32,865 nucleotides of DNA from RSA11 sp036564135 (GTDB lineage Bacteria > Actinomycetota > Thermoleophilia > Solirubrobacterales > 70-9). Both the position numbers and the translations under genes were made by a program. The notes beneath the pieces are model-generated. The model had not been told where the DNA came from, did not search any database, and worked only from the letters and a program-made list of their open reading frames with translations. Of the stretch, positions 1-6,502 are shown in pieces (within the stretch, counting starts at the first letter, position 1; the number at the start of each line of letters is the position of its first letter). The stretch spans positions 1 to 32,865 of the forward strand of contig DATCLC010000098.1 in assembly GCA_036564135.1 (NCBI GenBank), in the 5' to 3' direction.

Positions 1-300
1 CCCCGGAAAACCAATAAGTGCGGACTCTCATGAGTTCGCCCTCGCCGCCTAACAAGTAGTGCGAGGGAGTCGGCCCGGATAGCCCGCGTCCGGTCAGCCG
101 GCTTCAGAAATGCGGGCTCGCCCCTCGGATAGGACCCTCGATCTGAGGGGGACGCCTTTCAGGAGGGTGTGGCGCCGGGGACGTGTCCCGCGGCATGACC
201 GACCCGGACGCCGAGATCAGACTCCGCGGGTACGCTCGTAGAGACATCGGGACTGCATCCGCGGACGCCGGGGCAGTGCCGGCCGCCTCCACTTTCCTCC

Positions 301-610
301 GCGACTTCGACCTTCCGACGGTCGATCCCACACTAGGTCGCACTCGCGGAGGTCGCGCTCGCGAGATCGACGTTTCGACGGTTGATCCCACGGAACGTCG
401 AAGTCGTTGTGGCGGTCCCTCGTCGGTTGCCGGCGGCGCGGGACGTCTTCACGACCTCGTGGTTGTGATGGCTGATCCAACACAAACGCGAGTTCGCGAA
501 CCGCGGGCCGTCGGCGCACATCCCGCGGGGACGAAGGCGCACGAAGACACGCGCCGTGTGACCAGCCGCATGTCGAGATTCGACGACCAGGGCCGAACGT
601 TGCGCTCGCG
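301..610 (-). repeat. Degenerate repeat, three clear units and one weak unit, possibly an old minus-strand coding repeat
   Basis: Read on the minus strand, units near 301-348, 361-408 and 451-500 share a core resembling GTGGGATCRACCGTCG. The first two lie exactly 60 bp apart and the third 90 bp further on. In one minus-strand frame, open from an ATG at 666 to a stop at 217, they translate as VWDRPSEGRSRG, PWDQPSKRRSRE and VLDQPSQPRGRE. Several differences between units are synonymous (CCG/CCA for Pro, TCG/TCA for Ser, CGC/CGT for Arg), which hints at past selection on a peptide. A weaker fourth unit near 571-610 lies in another frame. I do not recognise the motif. The frame 217-666 would give 149 residues but has no convincing ribosome binding site, so it is not called as a gene. 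Confidence 0.45.
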
Positions 611-658
611 GGCGGCCTCGACCGCGCGGCGCAACGGAGCGCGTTCGATCTGGACCGC

Positions 659-692
659 GCGCACATAGCGATTGCTTGCGTGCGCACATAGC
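659..692. repeat. 11-bp direct repeat GCGCACATAGC, two copies
   Basis: GCGCACATAGC occurs at 659-669 and again at 682-692, a period of 23 bp. The second copy ends 46 nt before the amidase start codon. It could be a tandem binding site in the amidase promoter region, or chance. No -10/-35 pair could be assigned with confidence. Confidence 0.4.
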
Positions 693-738
693 TTGCCGCA
701 GCGTAGGAGACCCGCCCGAGAAAAGGAGCACCTATCCC

Positions 739-3700
739 TTGATCGCACGGACGCTGGCCGCGTTGCCCCGGGGGCTCGCGGCCCTCGCCGCCGGCCTGCT
801 GGCGCTGCTCGCGCTCTGGGCGCCGCGCGCGTCGGCCCAGTCCCTCGACCTTGACAACCTCGGCGGCCTCGAGGCCGTGGAGATGATGGAGGCGGGTGAG
901 CTGACCTCGGTCGAGCTCACCAAGGCCTACATCGAGCGCATCGAGGCGCTCAACAAGAGCGGTCCGGGCCTGAACGCGGTCACGCAGCTCAACAAGAACG
1001 CGCTCAAGGAGGCGGCGCGCATGGATCGCCTCCGCGCGGAGGGCACGGTCTTGAGCCCGGCGCATGGCCTGCCGGTCCTGCTCAAGGACCTGATCGACGT
1101 GGAGGGGATGTACACGTCGGCGGGCAACTACTCGCTGCGCAACTCGTTCCCCGAGACCGACTCGGGGGTGGCCAAGAAGCTGCGTGAGGCGGGCGTGGTC
1201 ATCCTCGGCAAGGTCGGGCTTTCCGAGTACGCCAACAGCTTCGGCAACCAGCCGTCGGGGTTCGCGAACCTGACCGGGCAGGTCCTGAACGCACTCGACG
1301 CCGATCAGAACCCGAGCGGCTCCTCGTCGGGCACGGGCACCGCCGGCGCCGCGGCGCTCTCCATGCTCACGGTCGGGACCGAGACCTCGGGCTCGATCAT
1401 CAGCCCGTCGCGCGCGCAGGGGCTCGTCGGGCTGCGGCCCACGGTCGGGCTCGTGCCCGGCTACGGCATCGCCCCGATCCGCCTCTCCCAGGACACGGCG
1501 GGGCCGATGGACCGCACCGTGACCAACGCGGCGCTGACGCTGACAGCGATCGCCGGCACGGACCCCGTCAACGACGCCTACTACAAGCGCTACTGGGGTC
1601 CCGGGATCGACCCGGAGGACGTAGTGCCGCCGCCGCCCGACGAGCTGCCGGACTACCTCTCGGCGCTCGATCCGGACTTCGTACAGGGCAAGCGCATCGG
1701 CTACAACGGCAGCTCGCCGGAGATCCTCGAGGCGGTCGAGGTGCTCGAGGACGCGGGCGCGATCATGGTCCCCCGCCCGGTGATCGAGGCCGGCCCGCTC
1801 CCGTCCCTCGCGGGCGGCGGCGAGCAGCACATGGCGATCGACATGTACTACGAGCGGCTCGGCCCGAACGCCCCGATCCGCTCGCTCGAGGAAGAGATCG
1901 CCGACAACCGCGCCAACGAGCACGAGGCGCTCAAGTTCGGGCACAACAGCCACGTCAACGCCGCGCGCGTGGAGTGGGGCTGGAACACGCCCTGGTACGA
2001 GCAGTTCAGCTCGATCCTGCCCGTCCGCAAGCAGATGGCGCAGACCAGCATCGAGCGGATGCTGCAGAACGACACGCCCGCGGACCCGAGCGATGACTTC
2101 ATCGCGATCCTGGGCAGCGTGAGCCAGGGCCCGCTCGCCGGCTACCCGGCGATCACGGTCCCGATGGGGTACAGCGAGACCCAGCGCCGCGCGATCAGCG
2201 TCACGATCAACGGCGGCGCCTACAGCGAGCGCGACCTGCTCGGCATCGCCTACGTACTCGAGCAGGGCACCCAGAAGCGCGTCTCCCCGCTCGAGCTCAA
2301 CCCGAGCATGTACCGCTGCGCCGACCTCGAGCCCGCCGCGCCGTACGCGGAACGAGGCGACTGCAACCCCACCTACGACGAGATCATCGAGCTCATCGGC
2401 GAGGTGCCCGAGCTCGACTTCCCGCTCGAGACCACCTCGGTCAAGGAGCTGCGCGGGATGCTGAAGGCCGGGCGGCTCACCTCGGAGGAGCTCGTCAAGG
2501 CGTACCTCGCCAGGATCGCGGTGGCGAACGCCGAGGGCCCGGCCATCCAGGCGGTCCGGGAGATCAACACGGACGCCATCGAGGAGGCCCGCGCGCTCGA
2601 CGAGGAGCGGGCGGAGAGCGGCCCGCGCGGCCCGCTGCACGGGATCCCCGTGCTGCTCGACGACTCGATTGACGCGGAGGGCCTGCCGACCACGGGCGGC
2701 TCGATCGCCCTGCAGGGGCAGGCCCCCGAGGACGACTCCGAGATCGCGGCCCGGCTGAAGGACGCGGGGGCGATCATCCTCGGCAAGGCCAACACGTCGG
2801 AGCTGAACGGGCTGTTCAGCTCGAACATGCCGGACGGCTACTCCTCCCTCGGCGGCCAGGTACTCATGCCGTCGGATACGGACGACCCGCCCGGCGGCTC
2901 GTCGGCGGGCGCGGCTGCCGCGACCGCCTCCGGCATGGCGGCGATGACGGTGGGCATGGAGACCTCGCCGCAGACCGCCGAGCTCATCGGTCCCGCCGCG
3001 GTCAACGGCGTTGTCGGGCTCAAGCCCACCGTTGGCCGGGTAAGCCGCGACGGCGTGCTGCCCGTGGCCAAGACCCAGGACTCGCCGGGACCGATCGCCC
3101 AGACGGTCTGGGACGTGGCCGCGCAGCTCCAGGCGATCGCCGGGCCGGATCCCGACGACCCGGCCACGCTCGGGACGCCGCCGGTTCCCGACTATCTGGC
3201 GGCGCTCAACGACAACGCGCTGAACGGCGCGCGCGTCGGGGTGGTCGATGAGGGCGGTCAGCCCTACGCCGACGTCGTCGAGACCATCGACGAGCTCGGC
3301 GCCACCTCGGAGGTGGTCGACACCGAGCCGAGCGACCCGCAGCCCCCCGACATAGTCGCCCGCGAGTTCGAGCGCGATCTGAACGCCTACCTCGCGGAGA
3401 CGCCGGGCGGCAACGCCGACTCGCTGGCCGAGATCATCGCCTACAACTCGGCCCACGAGGTCGAGGGGCTCAAGTACGGGCAGGACAGGCTCGTCGCCGC
3501 CGAGGCGGTGGACCTCGGAGATCCGTCGCAGAACGCCGCGTACCAGAGCGACCGCATCGCGGGCCTGGAGTGGAGCCAGCAGTTCATCGACGACCTGCTC
3601 GCCAACGGCACGCCCGGCGATCCCAGCGACGATCTCGATGTGATCGTCGTCCCGAGCGACGACCCGCTCATCGGGATCGCCGATCGCGCCGGCTACCCGG

Positions 3701-4302
3701 TGCTCACGATCCCGGCCGGCTACGGCACGGGTTCCACGGGCCGCAACCCGATCGGGGTGAGCCTGATCGGCGCGGCCTTCGACGAGGCCGGTCTGCTCGC
3801 CGCCGGCTACGCGATCGAGCAGGCCATGGACGTGCGCAAGGCGCCGAGCTGGACGAACCCGAGCATGTGGCGGTGCGTGCCGCTCAGCGAGTTCTTCTCG
3901 CCACACCACTGCCACCCGGGCGACCTGCTCGTGCAGTCGCTGAGCGAGCCGGCGCTCGAGGCCAAGGCCAGCGCGCCGAAGGCCAAGCTACCGGTGAAGG
4001 CGAAGCGCGTGCGCGTGACGCTTACGGCGACCAACGCGGACCGGGCGCCGGACGCCGCCGTGCTCGTGCCGAGCGGCGACGTGTCCCTGTGCGTCAAGGT
4101 CCCGAAGGGCAAGGCGCGCGTCGTGGGCGCCGCCTGCGCGACCCGCGACGCGATCGTCGCCGGCGAATCGGTGAGCAAGCAGTTCACGCTGGCGCTCAGG
4201 AAGAGCGCCCGCGGCAAGGCAGTGAAGGTGACGCTCACCGCAAGCGCGCCGGAGGCCGGCACCGACCGGGCCACGCTGCGCTTGAAGGTCAAACGCCGCT
4301 GA
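739..4302 (+). CDS. Secreted tandem amidase-signature protein with degenerate second domain
   Basis: Predicted exported protein of 1187 residues. TTG at 739 is preferred over the upstream in-frame ATG at 676 because AAGGAG lies at 723-728 and the product then begins with a classic signal peptide (Arg, long Leu/Ala core, cleavage near ASA-Q). Domain 1 (about 30-560) has the amidase signature Ser-cisSer-Lys triad: Lys116 (in LPVLLKD), Ser195 (PSGSSSG) and Ser219 (GTETSGS). Domain 2 (about 561-1060) is an internal duplicate. It keeps Ser721 (GGSSAG) but has Asp641 in place of the Lys and Gln745 in place of the nucleophilic Ser, so it is probably inactive. Both domains end with a similar NPSM-aromatic-RC segment and a second Cys. 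The last ~110 residues are a Lys-rich beta-type domain. Domain 1 probably hydrolyses an amide, substrate unknown. A hairpin terminator follows. Confidence 0.9.
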   Translation: MIARTLAALPRGLAALAAGLLALLALWAPRASAQSLDLDNLGGLEAVEMMEAGELTSVELTKAYIERIEALNKSGPGLNAVTQLNKNALKEAARMDRLRAEGTVLSPAHGLPVLLKDLIDVEGMYTSAGNYSLRNSFPETDSGVAKKLREAGVVILGKVGLSEYANSFGNQPSGFANLTGQVLNALDADQNPSGSSSGTGTAGAAALSMLTVGTETSGSIISPSRAQGLVGLRPTVGLVPGYGIAPIRLSQDTAGPMDRTVTNAALTLTAIAGTDPVNDAYYKRYWGPGIDPEDVVPPPPDELPDYLSALDPDFVQGKRIGYNGSSPEILEAVEVLEDAGAIMVPRPVIEAGPLPSLAGGGEQHMAIDMYYERLGPNAPIRSLEEEIADNRANEHEALKFGHNSHVNAARVEWGWNTPWYEQFSSILPVRKQMAQTSIERMLQNDTPADPSDDFIAILGSVSQGPLAGYPAITVPMGYSETQRRAISVTINGGAYSERDLLGIAYVLEQGTQKRVSPLELNPSMYRCADLEPAAPYAERGDCNPTYDEIIELIGEVPELDFPLETTSVKELRGMLKAGRLTSEELVKAYLARIAVANAEGPAIQAVREINTDAIEEARALDEERAESGPRGPLHGIPVLLDDSIDAEGLPTTGGSIALQGQAPEDDSEIAARLKDAGAIILGKANTSELNGLFSSNMPDGYSSLGGQVLMPSDTDDPPGGSSAGAAAATASGMAAMTVGMETSPQTAELIGPAAVNGVVGLKPTVGRVSRDGVLPVAKTQDSPGPIAQTVWDVAAQLQAIAGPDPDDPATLGTPPVPDYLAALNDNALNGARVGVVDEGGQPYADVVETIDELGATSEVVDTEPSDPQPPDIVAREFERDLNAYLAETPGGNADSLAEIIAYNSAHEVEGLKYGQDRLVAAEAVDLGDPSQNAAYQSDRIAGLEWSQQFIDDLLANGTPGDPSDDLDVIVVPSDDPLIGIADRAGYPVLTIPAGYGTGSTGRNPIGVSLIGAAFDEAGLLAAGYAIEQAMDVRKAPSWTNPSMWRCVPLSEFFSPHHCHPGDLLVQSLSEPALEAKASAPKAKLPVKAKRVRVTLTATNADRAPDAAVLVPSGDVSLCVKVPKGKARVVGAACATRDAIVAGESVSKQFTLALRKSARGKAVKVTLTASAPEAGTDRATLRLKVKRR

Positions 4303-4323
4303 GCGGAATCCGACGACGAGGGG

Positions 4324-4358
4324 GCGAGCCCCGGCGCGCGCAAGCCGCCGGGGCTCGC
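4324..4358 (+). terminator. Hairpin terminator after the amidase gene
   Basis: A perfect 12-bp stem (GCGAGCCCCGGC at 4324-4335 with GCCGGGGCTCGC at 4347-4358) and an 11-nt loop lie 21 nt after the stop codon. There is no T-run, as is common in GC-rich actinobacteria. Confidence 0.7.
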
Positions 4359-4399
4359 TCGCGTTCGGCGCCGGCCTAGCCGAGTCGCCCCGCGCGGCT

Positions 4400-4405
4400 T
4401 AGGAT
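4400..4405 (+). promoter_or_regulatory. Possible -10 box TAGGAT for the small secreted protein
   Basis: TAGGAT lies between the amidase terminator and the start at 4443. It would give a leader of about 30 nt that includes the AAGGAG ribosome binding site at 4431-4436. No good -35 is seen. Confidence 0.35.
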
Positions 4406-4442
4406 CGGCGCCTCCGCAAGTCCCGAATCGAAGGAGAGGTCA

Positions 4443-4922
4443 ATGCTCAGGAGAGTTCTTGCCGCCCTCGTGGCGACGGCCGCAGTGGGCGCCGGGATCG
4501 TGCTCGCGACGGGGGTAGCCACGGGCACGCCCGACGAGGCATCTTCCTCGCGGATCCAGGTTTCACACGAGCGCGTCGACACGACGCTGAGGCCGGTCTC
4601 GGTCCCCAGCACCGGTGCGCCTGTGGCGCGCGCGGCTGCGGCCCGCGCCAAGAAGAAGCGGGTCCGCATCAAGTACTTCGAGACCCAGGAGTTCAACATC
4701 GGCAACGGGGACGCCGTGGGCGACGAGCTCCGCTGCCCGAAGAAGCACAAGGTGCTGGGCGGCTACTTCGGCTCCGAGGCGACCGATGTGGCGCTCACCT
4801 CGTCGCTGCCGATGAGCGCCCGGAGCTGGTTCGTCGGCATCACGAAGTTCGGCGGCATCGAGGGGGAGCCGAACCCGGCCGCAGCCATCCTCGGCATCGT
4901 CTGCGCGCAGAACGTGCGCTGA
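4443..4922 (+). CDS. Small secreted protein of unknown function
   Basis: A 159-residue protein. The ATG at 4443 follows AAGGAGAGG at 4431-4439. The N-terminus (MLRRVLAALVATAAVGAGIV) is a signal peptide or signal anchor. A Pro/Ala/Ser/Thr-rich linker follows, then a KKKR basic patch near residues 70-75. The C-terminal half (about 78-159) looks like a small folded domain, rich in Gly and aromatics, with two cysteines (in ELRCPKKHK and GIVCAQNVR) that could form a disulfide outside the cell. I do not recognise the family. Terminators on both sides suggest transcription alone. Confidence 0.75.
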   Translation: MLRRVLAALVATAAVGAGIVLATGVATGTPDEASSSRIQVSHERVDTTLRPVSVPSTGAPVARAAAARAKKKRVRIKYFETQEFNIGNGDAVGDELRCPKKHKVLGGYFGSEATDVALTSSLPMSARSWFVGITKFGGIEGEPNPAAAILGIVCAQNVR

Positions 4923-4948
4923 TCCCGGCCAGGCCCTTCGAACGCGAA

Positions 4949-4980
4949 CGGCCCCGGCGCTCGCGGGAGCGCCGGGGCCG
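4949..4980. terminator. Strong hairpin between convergent genes
   Basis: A perfect 14-bp stem (4949-4962 with 4967-4980) has a 4-nt loop. It sits 26 nt after the stop of the small secreted protein and 24 nt beyond the stop of the convergent VOC gene, so it can terminate both strands. Confidence 0.8.
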
Positions 4981-5004
4981 CCTCGCTTCCGGTCCCGAGG
5001 CGCT

Positions 5005-5394
5005 CTAGCCCAAGTCCATGTGGATGACCTCCCAGACGTGCCCGTCGGGGTCCTGGAAGCTGCGCTGGTACATCGGGCCCTCCTCGAGGGTGGGCGTCCA
5101 CTCGCTGCCGCCCGCCGCGAGCGCCTTGTCGTAGAGCTCGTCGACCTCCTGCCGGCTCTCCGCCGAGATGCCGAGGGTGACCTCGGTGGTCGCGTGGGCG
5201 TCGGCGACCTCGCCCTTGATGAAGTCGCGGAAGCGCTGCTCGGTGAGCAGCATCACGAAGACGTTGTCGGTGAGCACGAGGCAGGCCGCGTTCTCGTCGG
5301 AGAACTGCTCGTTGAACTCGAAGCCGAGCGCGGTGAAGAAGTCGCGGCTGCGCTGAAGATCCTTGACAGGAAGGTTCGGGAAGACCATTCGCAT
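5005..5394 (-). CDS. VOC-family (glyoxalase/bleomycin-resistance-like) protein
   Basis: A 129-residue single-domain vicinal oxygen chelate fold protein of the PhnB/lactoylglutathione-lyase-like group. The start is placed at 5394 (MRMVFPNLPVKDLQRS) because GGAAAGGAG precedes it at good spacing and the family begins with this strand. The upstream in-frame ATG at 5436 would add a low-complexity tail. The typical N-terminal pattern (LPVKDLQRSRDFFTALGFEF) and the C-terminal QDPDGHVWEVIHMD are both present. The His and Glu of the latter are metal-ligand positions in the family. It is the last gene of the ArsR-SRPBCC-VOC operon. Substrate unknown. Confidence 0.85.
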   Translation of the reverse strand: MRMVFPNLPVKDLQRSRDFFTALGFEFNEQFSDENAACLVLTDNVFVMLLTEQRFRDFIKGEVADAHATTEVTLGISAESRQEVDELYDKALAAGGSEWTPTLEEGPMYQRSFQDPDGHVWEVIHMDLG

Positions 5395-5413
5395 CTCGGT
5401 TCTCCTTTCCTTT

Positions 5414-5472
5414 GGGCCCGCCGGCCGCGGGCTCACGCGCTTCGTTGCTTCGCTGCTTCGACCGGCGGGCCC
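5414..5472 (-). repeat. Inverted repeat between the SRPBCC and VOC genes
   Basis: GGGCCCGCCGG at 5414-5424 is the exact complement of CCGGCGGGCCC at 5462-5472, with 37 nt between that contain the triplicated element GCTTCG. In the operon transcript it could form a long-looped hairpin that lowers expression of the VOC gene or protects the upstream mRNA. It is not a compact terminator. Confidence 0.45.
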
Positions 5473-5480
5473 TCAGAAAC

Positions 5481-5990
5481 TCATCGCAGCGATCCCGCGG
5501 CCTCCTCGAGCGCGTCCATGCTCTCCTGCATGCCCCCCTCCATGCCCGAGTCGATGATCGCGTCGCGCACCGACTGGTCGGGGCACTCGACGAGGACGGA
5601 GAGCTTGGTGCGCTCACCGTCGCGGGCGAAGGTGGCCGTATTGAGCGTCGCGGGCTCGTCGTCGTCCGGGCCCACCGCGCCGGGCATCTCGTAGACCTCG
5701 GTCGAGACCAGGCGCTCGCCCTCGACGATCTCGCGATAGGTCCCGTGGAAGGCGACCTCCTGGCCGTCGTTCGCGATCATCACGAATCGCCACCTGCCGC
5801 CCTCGCGCAGGTCGATCTCAGCGCTGGTCACGGTGCCGCGCTTTCCGCCCCACCAGCGCTTGACCAGCTCGGGGGTCGTGTACGCCCGGAAGACCAGCTC
5901 CGGGGGCGCGTCGAACTCCCGCTCGATCAGGATCTGCGTCGGACCCGGCAGGCTCACTCTCGCCTTGCCGCTATGCGTCTTGGCCGTCAT
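5481..5990 (-). CDS. SRPBCC / AHSA1-like protein
   Basis: A 169-residue START-like protein (Aha1 C-terminal homology group). The hallmark N-terminal segment ILIEREFDAPPELVFRAYT is followed by a PELVKRWWG motif, then GGRWRFVM and TEVYEMPG strands and a long C-terminal helix (GMEGGMQESMDALEEA). Members bind hydrophobic ligands and are often encoded beside ArsR regulators. The ligand here is unknown. The start at 5990 overlaps the 3' end of the ArsR gene by 20 bp, and AAGGAG abuts the ATG, so the true start could be a few codons later. The overlap implies translational coupling. Confidence 0.88.
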   Translation of the reverse strand: MTAKTHSGKARVSLPGPTQILIEREFDAPPELVFRAYTTPELVKRWWGGKRGTVTSAEIDLREGGRWRFVMIANDGQEVAFHGTYREIVEGERLVSTEVYEMPGAVGPDDDEPATLNTATFARDGERTKLSVLVECPDQSVRDAIIDSGMEGGMQESMDALEEAAGSLR

Positions 5991-6327
5991 CTCCTTGCTC
6001 CTCTCGTTTGAGTTCCGAGAGCACCGCGTCGAGCTCGCCGAAGCGCTCCTCCAACGCCGCGACGTATCCGCTGATCCACTCGTGGATCGGCCGGAGCGCC
6101 TCGGGGTTGGCGCGGTAGAGCCGCTGCCGCCCGTCGCTGCGGACGTGCACGGCGCCCACCTCGCGCAGTACGCGCAGGTGCTTTGAGACCTGGGGCTGGG
6201 GGATGCCCAGCCGTTGGACGAGCTCGGAAACCGAGAGCTCGTCGGTGGCGACCAGATCCAGGATCTCCCGGCGCCGCGGCTCCGCGACCGCGTTGAAGAC
6301 GTCGGCTGTCGTCGCTGCTCTCGCCAT
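5971..6327 (-). CDS. ArsR/SmtB-type winged-helix repressor
   Basis: A 118-residue DNA-binding protein. The winged helix is evident from DVFNAVAEPRRREILDLV, LSVSELVQRLGIPQPQVSKHL (helix-turn-helix) and the wing VHVRSDGRQRLYRANPEAL. The C-terminus is a helix with Glu/Arg repeats, probably for dimerisation. No CxC metal-binding pair is present, so metal sensing is unlikely. It belongs to the subgroup that controls SRPBCC genes. The ATG at 6327 is used because the promoter at 6338-6365 leaves only a few nucleotides of leader. Upstream in-frame codons would lie across that promoter. It is the first gene of the operon and probably represses itself through the palindrome at 6341-6360. Confidence 0.9.
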   Translation of the reverse strand: MARAATTADVFNAVAEPRRREILDLVATDELSVSELVQRLGIPQPQVSKHLRVLREVGAVHVRSDGRQRLYRANPEALRPIHEWISGYVAALEERFGELDAVLSELKREEQGDDGQDA

Positions 6328-6337
6328 CAGTGGGATC

Positions 6338-6365
6338 AATATATACCCATATGGGAATATGTCAA
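6338..6365 (-). promoter_or_regulatory. Promoter of the ArsR operon (TTGACA-N16-TATATT)
   Basis: On the minus strand, a perfect -35 TTGACA (6360-6365) and the -10 TATATT (6338-6343) are separated by 16 bp. The ATG at 6327 begins 10 nt after the -10, so the mRNA would be leaderless or nearly so. This is the strongest consensus promoter in the window and it sits in an AT-rich patch. Confidence 0.75.
6341..6360. promoter_or_regulatory. 20-bp palindromic operator, probable ArsR binding site
   Basis: ATATACCCAT followed by ATGGGAATAT forms a near-perfect inverted repeat with one mismatched pair (ATATWCCCAT-ATGGGWATAT). It fills the spacer of the ArsR operon promoter and overlaps the -10 box, so bound repressor would block RNA polymerase. 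Confidence 0.75.
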
Positions 6366-6502
6366 GCGCAGTTTCCGGGCCGCCGGCGTTGGTGAAGGAA
6401 TTGACCCGCGCCGCGCTGGATTTGCAGCCCGCGCTCTGCGACGATGCCCTCGCCAAAGGCAGGAGCTTCGACCAAGGGGGGGAAGAAAGAGAGGGCTAGG
6501 AG

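Larger units (their letters stand above)
1..738. other. Left-edge region without a convincing gene
   Basis: No open frame here has a good start, a ribosome binding site and family-like sequence together. Two small hairpins are visible: CCCTCGC at 39-45 pairs with GCGAGGG at 61-67, and CCCTC at 135-139 pairs with GAGGG at 145-149. The first could end a gene lying left of the window. Base use looks less GC-biased than in the flanking genes. A degenerate repeat at 301-610 and a short direct repeat at 659-692 are listed separately. Confidence 0.5.

Noticed and set aside
183..668. 161-residue plus-strand frame at the left edge
   Set aside because: No ribosome binding site and no family-like sequence; its repeat peptides look less conserved than those in the minus-strand frame.
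217..3915. 1232-codon open frame on the minus strand across the amidase gene
   Set aside because: It is a GC-rich shadow of the amidase gene with Arg/Ala/Val-rich low-complexity translation. Only its last part (217-666) is kept as a doubtful repeat-coding remnant.
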